Origin: Sphingobacteriales bacterium
Lineage (GTDB): Bacteria; Bacteroidota; Bacteroidia; Chitinophagales; LD1
Length of the DNA stretch: 64,000 bases
Reading direction: 5' to 3'
Assembly: GCA_018262795.1 (NCBI GenBank)
Contig: JADFDM010000001.1
Span: 1 to 64,000, forward strand
In this document: positions 8,648 to 16,337 of the stretch, piece after piece
Layout of the letters: each line of letters starts with the position of its first letter
How positions within the stretch are numbered: position 1 is the first letter of the stretch
The notes under the pieces: generated by a model
Told to the model about the DNA's origin: nothing
Seen by the model: the letters and a program-made list of their open reading frames with translations, nothing else
Databases searched by the model: none
Translations under genes and position numbers: made by a program

Positions 8648-8655
8648 TAACTTTG
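8648..8655 (+). promoter_or_regulatory. Promoter -7 element of the membrane peptidase gene
   Basis: TAACTTTG matches TAnnTTTG exactly and lies 23 bases before the ATG at 8679. It argues against the in-frame ATG at 8604, which precedes the promoter. No TTG is found at the usual -33 distance. Confidence 0.5.
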
Positions 8656-8678
8656 AATCACTAAAAAAACAAGAAAGA

Positions 8679-9356
8679 ATGATAGGAATTTATGTAATCG
8701 TTGGAGTGTTTATGCTGGCCAGTTGGTTGGTAAGCATGCGCCTTAAAAGCAAATTCAAGAAATATTCGGAAGTGGCATTTATCGGCAACCTCACCGGAGC
8801 GCAGGTGGCTGAGAAAATGCTGAATGATAATGGTATTACTGACGTGAAAGTGATTTCAGTGGAAGGGCAATTGACCGATCACTATAATCCGGTGGATAAA
8901 ACAGTGAATCTTTCTCCGGAGGTTTTTAGTGGTAGAAGTGTGGCCGCTGCCGCAGTGGCTGCTCACGAGTGCGGTCACGCAGTGCAACATGCTCGCGCTT
9001 ATATGTGGTTGGGCTTGCGCTCGCGTTTAGTGCCCGTAGTGAGTGTGGCCTCACGTTATATGCAGTGGATATTGTTAGCCGGTATTTTAACCATCACCGT
9101 GTTCCCTTACTTATTACTGTTTGGTATTGTTCTTTTCTCGGCCACTACTCTTTTCTCTTTTGTTACGCTGCCGGTAGAATTTGATGCCTCTAACCGAGGA
9201 TTAGCTTGGTTGAATAGTTCGGGCATTGTATCGTCTCGTGAACATGAAATGGCCAAAGATGCTCTTTGGTGGGCCGCCATGACTTATGTAGTCGCTGCCT
9301 TGTCTTCCTTAGCTACCCTGCTTTATTATGTTTCTATTTTTCTGAGAAGAAGGTAA
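8679..9356 (+). CDS. Membrane zinc metallopeptidase, YugP family
   Basis: This 225-residue integral membrane protein belongs to the YugP-like neutral zinc metallopeptidases, whose members are about 225-230 residues long. It has an N-terminal transmembrane helix (1-20) and a cytosol- or membrane-facing domain with the zinc motif HECGH inside AAHECGHAVQH near residue 105. Two to three hydrophobic helices follow. LPVEFDASNRGLAWL is a family-specific segment that precedes the last helix. The role is probably membrane protein turnover; the substrate is unknown. I chose the ATG at 8679 because the promoter element at 8648 lies just upstream and the protein then starts directly with the anchor helix. 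The gene is followed by a strong terminator, so it is monocistronic. Confidence 0.85.
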   Translation: MIGIYVIVGVFMLASWLVSMRLKSKFKKYSEVAFIGNLTGAQVAEKMLNDNGITDVKVISVEGQLTDHYNPVDKTVNLSPEVFSGRSVAAAAVAAHECGHAVQHARAYMWLGLRSRLVPVVSVASRYMQWILLAGILTITVFPYLLLFGIVLFSATTLFSFVTLPVEFDASNRGLAWLNSSGIVSSREHEMAKDALWWAAMTYVVAALSSLATLLYYVSIFLRRR

Positions 9357-9382
9357 GCGAAGGATAATTTGGAATAGATACA

Positions 9383-9415
9383 GCCCTGTTACATCAAAAG
9401 TAACGGGGCTTTTTT
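9383..9415 (+). terminator. Intrinsic terminator
   Basis: GCCCTGTTAC and GTAACGGGGC form a 10-base stem with one G-T pair around ATCAAAA, followed by TTTTTT. It lies 26 bases after the peptidase stop. Confidence 0.85.
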
Positions 9416-9807
9416 ATGTTCCTTGAGAAGGGATTAACGTTTGCATGTATCCGCAAATTGAAGGTATGCAACATGGGGTTTGCCGGCTGCTTACCCGCGA
9501 AGGAGGGAATGCTATCCCCAAATTTGGATTCGCTACCTATTTATATTAAATGTAGTTCTGTGGGTGGGCACGAGTGTCGGCTCGTGTCAGTAGGCCATTT
9601 CTTGACTTCAGTGTAACTGCATAGATGGAAGTAGTCAAAATCCAAAAAGTGTCAAAAGATATTTTTTTACCTGACGAAAGTCATCGTAAGGGCGTTTCAC
9701 TTAACTTTGTTTAGTATTATCCTTTTAGGAGGGCTTCAGCATTACTAGTAAAGTATTTTTTTGTTTTTGCTTTTATCAGGATTTCTTAATCAGTAAAATT
9801 TACCATT
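9416..9807. other. Intergenic region with a hairpin and the DoxX-like gene promoter
   Basis: About 390 bases hold no convincing gene. A hairpin CACGAG-tgtcgg-CTCGTG lies at 9569-9586. A probable regulatory palindrome and promoter follow at 9672-9709. The remaining sequence is AT-rich and shows nothing else I can support. Confidence 0.5.
9672..9709 (+). promoter_or_regulatory. Promoter with Crp/Fnr-like palindrome
   Basis: TGAC-GAAA-GTCA (9672-9683) is a perfect inverted repeat with the half-site spacing used by Crp/Fnr-family regulators. TAACTTTG (9702-9709) is an exact -7 element downstream, and there is no -33 TTG, as expected for an activated promoter. A Crp/Fnr gene lies within 1 kb. One exact TGAC-N4-GTCA is expected by chance in 64 kb, so the palindrome alone is not proof. 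Confidence 0.4.
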
Positions 9808-10221
9808 ATGATTTCACCAATTTGGATATTCATCGTTGTATTGGCTCTAATGTTTCTCGCTTTAGGAGTGACTAAAATTATTCATACACCAGGGAAAGAA
9901 CCCTCTGAATGGTGGAACTGGGCCAATGACTTTTCGGCTGCGCAGGTCAAGTTAATTGGTGTAGTAGAGGTTGTATGCGCCCTCGGCATTCTCGTTCCCA
10001 AATTATTAGGGCACGGATACTACTTAACTTCTGCTTCCGCTTTAGGGCTAACTCTTCTAATGGGAGCCGCTTGCTATACTCATTTCCGCAGAAAGGAGTA
10101 TGAATTATTAGGTATTGCCGCTGCATTTTTAGCCTTTGCCTTTGTTGTGGCCTACTTCACTTCTCCCATTTTAATTTCAGATTCGAGTTCTTCGGGGCTT
10201 GTTGCTTGGTTAAATAGATAG
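9808..10221 (+). CDS. DoxX-like four-helix membrane protein
   Basis: The product has 137 residues and four predicted transmembrane helices, at about 4-22, 46-66, 72-90 and 101-121. These match the DoxX/DoxX-like family. The first loop contains GVTKIIHTPGKEPSEWWNWA. Members are small quinone- or redox-associated membrane proteins of mostly undefined role. The gene has its own promoter with a possible Fnr-type site and is convergent with the Crp/Fnr regulator gene. Oxygen- or redox-linked control is therefore a reasonable inference, but no biochemical function can be read from the sequence. Confidence 0.7.
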   Translation: MISPIWIFIVVLALMFLALGVTKIIHTPGKEPSEWWNWANDFSAAQVKLIGVVEVVCALGILVPKLLGHGYYLTSASALGLTLLMGAACYTHFRRKEYELLGIAAAFLAFAFVVAYFTSPILISDSSSSGLVAWLNR

Positions 10222-10301
10222 AGGGTATTGCTTTTTCTCGAAGATTTTTTTCCTGCAAGGCAATTTTAACCATTGTCTCTATAGTGTAGCATATAACTGT
10301 G

Positions 10302-10997
10302 TTACAAGCAGGCAATACTTCGCAACTTCGCATAGTTGAGAATCTGTAACGTTCTACCACTCACAAAAATGATGCGTTCTTTTTTTAACTCGGCCATCGT
10401 TTTTGATACTTGTTCTTTTGTAACACCTATAAGGTCGCCAATGTCTTTCCTGCTCAAATTCACCTCAAAAGGTTCTTTAGAGTATTCTGAGAGATAGGTA
10501 TTGACAATGTGCAATAAGGCTTCTGCCACTTTCTCTCGCACGTTTAGCTGCGCCAAATGAATCATCCGGGTGTGCATTTGATTTAATTCTCGTTGAAATG
10601 CTTTTGTCAAATCTTCCCGAACTCCTGCGTTCCGGCTGCAAATGTCTTCATATTCTTTGCTTTCGATAAAACATACTGAAGTTTCTTCCACCGCAGTAAC
10701 TGAAATTTGTTGCTTGCCCAATTCATCTGTGGAATGACCTAACACAGAGCCGGCTTTGGCTAACGAAATGATTAGCGGCTGCCCTCTGTAACCGTTTACA
10801 AATACCTTCGCTACCCCTGATGAAATAAAATAAACGCCATCAATGTAGGTTCCTTGCCGGATAATAGGTTGCCCTTTGCGATAGGTCATGCAGAACTTAC
10901 TATTGTCAACAAACTCAAGATACTGCCGCTCGCAATTCTTAAGAATACAACAATATCTCGTACTACAGGTAAAGCAACTTGGGTCCTCTTTCTTCAT
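10302..10997 (-). CDS. Crp/Fnr-family regulator with N-terminal cysteine cluster
   Basis: The protein has 231 residues. Residues about 30-150 form the cyclic-nucleotide-binding-like beta roll (KGQPIIRQGTYIDGVYFISSG). A long dimer helix follows, then a C-terminal winged helix-turn-helix, VNLSRKDIGDLIGVTKEQVS. The first 22 residues hold five cysteines at 8, 11, 16, 17 and 22 (C-x2-C-x4-CC-x4-C). The order and spacing recall the N-terminal iron-sulfur ligands of oxygen-sensing FNR (C-x2-C-x5-C), so a [4Fe-4S] sensor is plausible. A fourth ligand, as in FNR, could be C17 or a Cys in the beta roll. With a nitrate-respiration island in the same window, it is the best candidate for anoxic control. 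Target sites have not been shown. Confidence 0.85.
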   Translation of the reverse strand: MKKEDPSCFTCSTRYCCILKNCERQYLEFVDNSKFCMTYRKGQPIIRQGTYIDGVYFISSGVAKVFVNGYRGQPLIISLAKAGSVLGHSTDELGKQQISVTAVEETSVCFIESKEYEDICSRNAGVREDLTKAFQRELNQMHTRMIHLAQLNVREKVAEALLHIVNTYLSEYSKEPFEVNLSRKDIGDLIGVTKEQVSKTMAELKKERIIFVSGRTLQILNYAKLRSIACL

Positions 10998-11050
10998 AGC
11001 TATTTAGCGTAGATAGTGTAAAAAAAGGAAACCGAAGAATACTTACCAAT

Positions 11051-11062
11051 TGATTTTGGTCA
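11051..11062. promoter_or_regulatory. Possible autoregulatory Crp/Fnr-like site
   Basis: TGAT-TTTG-GTCA differs from TGAC-N4-GTCA by one base and lies 54-65 bases upstream of the Crp/Fnr start. One-mismatch matches are expected about 24 times in 64 kb, so its position is the only support. Confidence 0.2.
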
Positions 11063-11201
11063 TGCGTTATTCATAAAATAGGATAGCGCTCCTTGTAAAA
11101 GGTAGTTTATCACTCTAATTCTCCTCTTTCGCAAAAGTGATTTCTGAGAGGTATGGAAGCGCAGTGGATGGTTTGCTTTAGTGAGAGCTTTGCAGTTGGT
11201 A

Positions 11202-12233
11202 TCAGAAATACGTACTCATTATTCCAAGTGATTTGTCCGTTTTTGAGATGCTGACCTTCCCCTCTTTTTCCACTCCGGTCAGCGCTCTGATGGCATCTAT
11301 ATTTTCAGGAATAACGATCGCCTGATTATCTACGATGTAAGAATAATACAACTCATCGCCCCTTACCGCGAGCATATCTTCCCACAAAGCCACCTCATAC
11401 ATGTCGCCACGGGGTCTTTCCATTTCGAGCATTAATTCTTTCACCACATTATTTGCCTGCAAGCCATCGGCATAGTTGATAAAGGCAATTCTTGAAGATG
11501 ATTTGAATGCTTGAAGCACTTCTTCCTTCGTTGCTTTTCGGGTGAGTTTCACTACCCATGAATGTAGATGACTCAGCGTTTCGGGAACTTTAATAGCGGT
11601 CGTTATTATATCCAGATTGGGCAACACCGTTTTTGCATCGGGAGCTTGATGGCTTGGAATATGTTCTTCGGGAAGCAGTGTATTCATGATTCCGTTCAAA
11701 TGGCTTTCCCAGGGATCAGTCGCTCTGCGCAGTAAAGTGCCTCTGGCAGATAAGAGTAAGCCGGCATTTTGTAAGGCTCCAAGAGTTCTCAAAATGGAAG
11801 TCGTGTTGCAGGAAACCACTCGGGTACTCTCGCGATTCACAGCCGAGTCATAATTTACTTCTGCCGTAAAGGAATGGCCGGTTGTTTCATGTTTATCTCC
11901 TCCTTGAACGATAAATTTTACTCCTGCGTTTTTATATTTCACAGTATTGGACGCACTGAATTTTTTCGGAGTGCAGTCCACTATCACATCGCATTGTTGC
12001 AACAGGCTATCCAATACTCCTACTACAGGAATGCCGTATCGTATCATCTCGCCCGCTACTTCGTTGGTGGTAGCAAAGATCTTATACTTTTTGCCCACTG
12101 CCATTTTTATTCGCCAATCGGCAGACACATCACAGACCCCCACGAACTCCATGTCCTCTTGAAGTGCAATCGCATCGGCCAAGCGCTTACCAATCACTCC
12201 ATATCCATTTACTGCTACTCTAATCTTTTTCAT
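11202..12233 (-). CDS. Archaeal-type (type II) glyceraldehyde-3-phosphate dehydrogenase
   Basis: The product has 343 residues and matches the type II GAPDH family that is usual in archaea and much less common in bacteria. It starts with the Rossmann motif IRVAVNGYGVIGKRLADAI. VDCTPKKFSASN and KFIVQGGDKHE follow. The catalytic Cys142 lies in RVVSCNTTSILRTL, and ATDPWESHLNGIMNTLLPE and PHxxPDAKTVLP-type motifs follow. It would convert glyceraldehyde 3-phosphate to 1,3-bisphosphoglycerate with NAD(P). It is divergent from a phosphofructokinase gene with 261 bases between the starts, so two glycolytic enzymes share a control region. It may be a second GAPDH beside a normal one elsewhere; the window cannot tell. 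Horizontal transfer from archaea is possible but old, since codon use looks native. Confidence 0.85.
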   Translation of the reverse strand: MKKIRVAVNGYGVIGKRLADAIALQEDMEFVGVCDVSADWRIKMAVGKKYKIFATTNEVAGEMIRYGIPVVGVLDSLLQQCDVIVDCTPKKFSASNTVKYKNAGVKFIVQGGDKHETTGHSFTAEVNYDSAVNRESTRVVSCNTTSILRTLGALQNAGLLLSARGTLLRRATDPWESHLNGIMNTLLPEEHIPSHQAPDAKTVLPNLDIITTAIKVPETLSHLHSWVVKLTRKATKEEVLQAFKSSSRIAFINYADGLQANNVVKELMLEMERPRGDMYEVALWEDMLAVRGDELYYSYIVDNQAIVIPENIDAIRALTGVEKEGKVSISKTDKSLGIMSTYF

Positions 12234-12336
12234 GTTTTAATAGTTTAAAATTTTTTTAGATTGACTTGCCAATTTCCGATTTCCTAATTTATAGACTAAA
12301 ACACAAATTTCCTTCGCGTTGAAAGATATTTAACCG

Positions 12337-12353
12337 CATGTGACTGTTACATG
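12337..12353. promoter_or_regulatory. Inverted repeat between the GAPDH and phosphofructokinase genes
   Basis: CATGTGAC-T-GTTACATG is a 17-base imperfect palindrome with 8-base arms and one mismatch. It lies roughly midway between the two divergent starts and could be an operator for both genes. I cannot name the binding family. Confidence 0.35.
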
Positions 12354-12455
12354 ATTTACCTCACCATGCAAAACAATTTATCGCAAGGGCTAAAACGGAA
12401 AGTACCGATTTTAATAGCGACTTTTAACAGCAAGTGCAGAAATTTTAATCCACCA

Positions 12456-12479
12456 AAGATGCCTTTTAGCAGGCATCTT
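12456..12479 (+). other. Leader hairpin just before pfkA
   Basis: AAGATGCC and GGCATCTT form a perfect 8-base stem around TTTTAGCA, ending 15 bases before the pfkA ATG. There is no T tract, so it is not a terminator. It could affect translation start or message stability. Confidence 0.4.
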
Positions 12480-12494
12480 AATCTAAACAAAAAA

Positions 12495-13478
12495 ATGGCA
12501 GAAAAGATTAAAACCATCGCGGTACTTACTTCGGGAGGGGATGCTCCCGGCATGAATGCCGCCATACGAGCAGTAGTGAGAACGGCTATCGTTAAGAAAG
12601 TAAAAGTGTTAGCCATCAATGGCGGTTTTGAAGGAATGATAGAGGGTAACTTTGTGGAAATGGATGCCGGCTCGGTCAGCAACATCATCCATAAAGGAGG
12701 CACTATTATTAAAACTTCGCGCAGCCCTCGCTTTAGAAAAAAACAATGGCGGAAAGTGGCTTATGAGCAACTGAAAAAAGCCGGTGTGGGAGGTGTTGTT
12801 ATTATTGGTGGCAACGGCTCCTTAGCGGGAGCGCATGTGTTTACTTCTGAATTTGACATGCCCTTTATAGGCATCCCCAAAACGATTGATAACGACATTT
12901 ACGGCACCGACTATTCCATCGGTTTTGATACCGCCACCAATACTGCTTTAGAAGCCATTGATAAAATAAGAGACACGGCCAATTCGCATCATCGCTTATT
13001 TTTTGTAGAAGTAATGGGACGCGACATGGGATTTATTGCGCTTCACTGCGGCATTTCATCAGGGGCTGAAATGATTTTAGTTCCTGAAAACAAAAACAAT
13101 ATCAGCGAGTTGATGGAGCGATTAGAGCGAGGTTGGGCCAGGCATAAGTCCTCCATGATTGTGGTAGTGGCTGAGGGAGCCGTGAAAGGTGGCGTGAACG
13201 CGATTGCCGAAAAAGTAAAAGCCAAATTCAAGCAGTACGAAATTCGTATCAGTGTGCTCGGCTATTTTCAGCGGGGAGGCAATCCGAGTTGTTTTGATCG
13301 GTTTATTGCCAGCCTGTTCGGGAATCACGCAGTGAAAGCATTACTAAGCGGAAAAAGGCATGTGTTGGTGGGCTTGCAAAACAATCAAATTACCTACACG
13401 GCCCTGCGCAAGGTAAGCGAGGGCAAGCACCACATTAATAAAAAGTTGTTGGATATAGCGAATGAATTATCTTGCTGA
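12495..13478 (+). CDS. pfkA: 6-phosphofructokinase, hybrid ATP/PPi-type active site
   Basis: The 327-residue length is that of ATP-dependent PfkA (about 320). The start at 12495 gives the usual N-terminus MAEKIKTIAVLTSGGDAPGM; longer in-frame starts add residues with no family match. Fructose 6-phosphate motifs are present (PKTIDNDI, VEVMGRDMG, QRGGNPSCFDR). The phosphoryl-donor site is unusual. Where ATP enzymes have GGDGS, this one has GGNGS (Asn107, Gly108). Where they have PGTIDND, it has PKTIDND with Lys129, a residue typical of PPi-dependent enzymes. Gly plus Lys at these two sites occurs in some actinobacterial ATP enzymes. The donor (ATP or PPi) is therefore uncertain. It is divergent from the type II GAPDH gene. 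Confidence 0.88.
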   Translation: MAEKIKTIAVLTSGGDAPGMNAAIRAVVRTAIVKKVKVLAINGGFEGMIEGNFVEMDAGSVSNIIHKGGTIIKTSRSPRFRKKQWRKVAYEQLKKAGVGGVVIIGGNGSLAGAHVFTSEFDMPFIGIPKTIDNDIYGTDYSIGFDTATNTALEAIDKIRDTANSHHRLFFVEVMGRDMGFIALHCGISSGAEMILVPENKNNISELMERLERGWARHKSSMIVVVAEGAVKGGVNAIAEKVKAKFKQYEIRISVLGYFQRGGNPSCFDRFIASLFGNHAVKALLSGKRHVLVGLQNNQITYTALRKVSEGKHHINKKLLDIANELSC

Positions 13479-13500
13479 GGTAGGCGTAAAGTATCCAAAC

Positions 13501-14508
13501 TTAGGGCTTCGACAAGTCGGGGTTGGTGGTAAAGTTGGTATCGGTGAGTGTTTTTAAAAAAGAGAGCAAGTCATCCTTGTCTTGTTGGGTGAGGTGCAGC
13601 CCTGTTTCTTTAAAGGGAAGCGTCATCAAGGGGTCTATGTTGGGGGAGTTTTGATGCACGCCACTGTTGTAAAACTCAATCACTTGCTCCAGCGTGGTAT
13701 ATCTTCCATCGTGCATAAACCGGTCGCGAAGTTCGCAGTTTCTAAGCGTGGGAGTTTTGTATTTTCCCATGTCACTCACCTCACCGGTCACATCATATCT
13801 TCCCTTGCTAATGGAACTGAAAGTGCTATCCAAACCGGTATTGTGAAAGTCATTATCGGTCAAGAAAATTTCATTATGGCAATGGAAACAATCTCCTTTC
13901 TCTGTAAAAAAAGTAATCATGCCATTTCGTTCGTTGGGGGTTAGCACGGCTTCTCCTCTGCGGTATTGATCAAACTTTGAATTTCCTGAATTGAGTGTGC
14001 GGAAAAACTGTGCTAAAGCATAAGCCACGTTTAGCGAAGTGATGTTTTGCACGTTGTACGCTTTAAAAAATAAGTCGCGATATGTTTTATCGGCATTCAG
14101 TTTATTAATGTCTGTTTGAAAAAACTCATTCACTTCATACATCATCATATCTTCCAGCGAGCAGGTCTTTTCTCCTTTCCACAAAAAGTGTTTACTCCAT
14201 CCCAAATTCACATGCGGCAACACCGGAGTTACCGGAAAGTTATCGGAAGTAAATCCCATATTCTGATAATGGCAACTGGCGCAAGCGCGGCCATCATTAC
14301 TCAGAATAGGATCGTAATAAAGTTTGCGACCTAAGGCGACTCGCTCCACACTCATCGCATTGTAAGTGGGAACTTCCATCGGTGGAAATCGCTTGGGGAT
14401 TTGAATGTCGTAAGGGGTGAAAGAGTTCTTAGGCGCATCACTATCTCTCTTACAAGAGGAAATCGCGAGCGCCCATAACCCAACTATTAAAAGGGCAAGA
14501 TGTTTCAT
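13501..14508 (-). CDS. MauG/MbnH-like di-heme cytochrome c peroxidase-family lipoprotein (copy 1)
   Basis: The 335-residue protein starts at 14508, one base after the stop of the MbnP-like gene. Its signal peptide ends in the lipobox AISSC (Cys19), so it is a periplasmic lipoprotein. Two heme c motifs are visible: CASCH (76-80) and CFHCH (207-211). KTPTLRNCELRDRFMHDGRYTTLEQVI is split by family motifs LRN and MHDGR typical of the CcpA/MauG family. The segment that reads FWDGR in ordinary peroxidases is FLWKGEKTCSLED here. In characterised MbnH, the di-heme centre reaches a bis-Fe(IV) state and oxidises a Trp of its partner MbnP to kynurenine. The adjacent MbnP-like gene suggests the same pairing, which is inference. 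Confidence 0.85.
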   Translation of the reverse strand: MKHLALLIVGLWALAISSCKRDSDAPKNSFTPYDIQIPKRFPPMEVPTYNAMSVERVALGRKLYYDPILSNDGRACASCHYQNMGFTSDNFPVTPVLPHVNLGWSKHFLWKGEKTCSLEDMMMYEVNEFFQTDINKLNADKTYRDLFFKAYNVQNITSLNVAYALAQFFRTLNSGNSKFDQYRRGEAVLTPNERNGMITFFTEKGDCFHCHNEIFLTDNDFHNTGLDSTFSSISKGRYDVTGEVSDMGKYKTPTLRNCELRDRFMHDGRYTTLEQVIEFYNSGVHQNSPNIDPLMTLPFKETGLHLTQQDKDDLLSFLKTLTDTNFTTNPDLSKP

Positions 14509-14509
14509 G

Positions 14510-15220
14510 TCAGTTAAAAATATCGGCACCGTTTATACATAACTTTTGCATAGCCGTATCGTTGTTCATTGAATAATTTCCATCCGTATTAAAATCGTAC
14601 ACCGCAGGGTTTTTAAACCATTCATTTATGTTCATCGTGAGATTCAAGGGGGAGGAATGACCGCCACTGACGGTGAGCGCGCGACTTAAATGAATAGGCA
14701 CTAAGTGTTTATTTTTTCCCAGATGGATGGCAAAACCATAGGTTCCGTTTGCATCTTTATAATGCCCTTCTAACTTCATAAAGTGGTACCCACCGCCCAT
14801 CTCATCGGGCCATCCCATGTTTATGTTATCCAGGGTAGCCGCCAAGCCATCGGTCACGTTGTGGCTTGAATCTAAGCCTACATAAAAATCTACTGCGGTG
14901 TAATCACCGGGGGGGAAATTTTCAAACAACAAGCTATTGGTGGTGGGGTTCGCTGCGTTCACATAAAACACTTTATCGCTTTCATATTGGCTGCCATCAT
15001 TTTTTGAAAACACAAAGTGCGATACGTAATAATTCAGTTTAGTCACCTCATAATCGTATCCCGCTTCGCACATGTACATCATGCGGTTCATTTGCAACGG
15101 ACTGCTATCTACTTGGTACGAAATATTGACCTGCCATGCGGTCTCTTTTTCGTCCGTTTTTTTGCAGCCGGGAAGTATAGAAAAGAAGGTGAACAGAAAG
15201 AATGAAAATCTAATAACCAT
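14510..15220 (-). CDS. MbnP-like copper-binding-family lipoprotein (copy 1)
   Basis: The product has 236 residues, with a signal peptide and lipobox ending ILPGC (Cys19). The body matches the MbnP-like family: LNYYVSHFVF near residue 62, FYVGLDSSHN, then the family segment NINMGWPDEMGGGYHFMKLE and a late VSGGHSSPLNL. Family members are periplasmic proteins whose copper binding depends on conversion of a Trp to kynurenine by a MauG-like enzyme. Here the core segment keeps only one Trp (GWP), whereas the second copy in the window has WPW. The gene is translationally coupled to the di-heme gene behind it. It may bind copper, but the metal ligands cannot be read from the sequence alone. Confidence 0.8.
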   Translation of the reverse strand: MVIRFSFFLFTFFSILPGCKKTDEKETAWQVNISYQVDSSPLQMNRMMYMCEAGYDYEVTKLNYYVSHFVFSKNDGSQYESDKVFYVNAANPTTNSLLFENFPPGDYTAVDFYVGLDSSHNVTDGLAATLDNINMGWPDEMGGGYHFMKLEGHYKDANGTYGFAIHLGKNKHLVPIHLSRALTVSGGHSSPLNLTMNINEWFKNPAVYDFNTDGNYSMNNDTAMQKLCINGADIFN

Positions 15221-15278
15221 GCGACTAAACTACTCGTATTCAGTATTCGTAATTATGACTTTCATCATCTGTCTGTGA

Positions 15279-16304
15279 TTATCGCCTCAAATTATTGTAG
15301 GCTATTGAAAGCAAAGCCCAAAATGCAAGGGTGGTCAACAGCAGCAGTATAAATGCCGAACGGTTCTTTTCTTTCACCATCCGAATGCCATAAAATTCCT
15401 CTAAAGGAGTGTTCCACTTTTTATAATAATCATAGAATATCGTATCGCCTGTGATCTTCCACATTTGTTCCATTTGATCCACTACCACTTTCTGATATTT
15501 TTTATCTGACTTTTTCCCCCATCGGTCATAATAACTCCAGCCATCCCCCATCTCATACTTATTCAACTCCGTCTTCAACGCTTTCTTTCCATTTTCGTAA
15601 ATCAAAGCCGCTGAATCGTCTTTGGTCACTTGCCAATATTTACCTATCCCCAGAAAAGCACCAATATGCCCGTTCAATACTCGTGGCGTGTTCATATTCG
15701 TATCGGCATACTCCTCATACCACCAGCCGTTCGGCTCCATATAAGTAAAGCCTCCTTGCTGAATAGGCACATAAAATCCGCGCAACAATTCCTTTGCATA
15801 GTTCAAATACTCTGCTTCCTTCGTTAATTCATAAGCGTAAGAAAAGGCTTCGATAGCCGTACCGGAAGCCAAGCCCGAACGCCACGGCACCCTCACGCTT
15901 GGGTAAAAAGGTTGCTGCCAATTCATTTCATAAAAGGCCACAGCCCCATAAATCGTTCGGTGATCAATCAGCCAATCAATGCAGTTGAAAAATTTTATGC
16001 GAATGGCAGTATCGTGAGTCTGCTGATACTCTTCGTAATAATGAATGGCAGAAATGCTGACCGTGGTGGGCAGATATTTTTCGCCCGCATCTATACCATT
16101 ACAAGGCGCATAATGCACCAGTGGAATGCCTTTTGAATTTACCCGTATCGCATAGCTGGCAGGCACCTCGGTGTGCTTCACTTGCAGGTAATAAAAACGT
16201 CTGATATACTCTTCCCACTTGTCTCCTCGGTATTCTCCAAGGAAGAGGGCCGCACCTAACGCAGGTAGTAGAAGAAGAAAATAAATTTTGGTGCTTCGTT
16301 TCAA
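15279..16304 (-). CDS. D-glucuronyl C5-epimerase-like membrane protein
   Basis: The 341-residue protein resembles the C-terminal domain of D-glucuronyl C5-epimerases. An (alpha/alpha)-barrel-like body contains VRVPWRSGLASGTAIEAFSYAYE, GGFTYMEPNGWWYEEYAD and RVLNGHIGAFLGIGKYW, all hallmark segments. A transmembrane or signal-anchor helix lies at about 6-23, and a second helix near the C-terminus (about 315-335) is followed by a basic tail. Family enzymes invert C5 of glucuronic acid in polysaccharides such as heparosan; the bacterial substrates are mostly unknown. It lies 33 bases behind a T9SS-secreted protein gene and 58 bases ahead of the MbnP-like gene, so the four genes may be one transcript. 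Epimerase activity on a surface glycan is inference. Confidence 0.75.
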   Translation of the reverse strand: MKRSTKIYFLLLLPALGAALFLGEYRGDKWEEYIRRFYYLQVKHTEVPASYAIRVNSKGIPLVHYAPCNGIDAGEKYLPTTVSISAIHYYEEYQQTHDTAIRIKFFNCIDWLIDHRTIYGAVAFYEMNWQQPFYPSVRVPWRSGLASGTAIEAFSYAYELTKEAEYLNYAKELLRGFYVPIQQGGFTYMEPNGWWYEEYADTNMNTPRVLNGHIGAFLGIGKYWQVTKDDSAALIYENGKKALKTELNKYEMGDGWSYYDRWGKKSDKKYQKVVVDQMEQMWKITGDTIFYDYYKKWNTPLEEFYGIRMVKEKNRSAFILLLLTTLAFWALLSIAYNNLRR

Positions 16305-16337
16305 GTTATGGAGTCATTGCCACCCTTCGGTTTTAAA

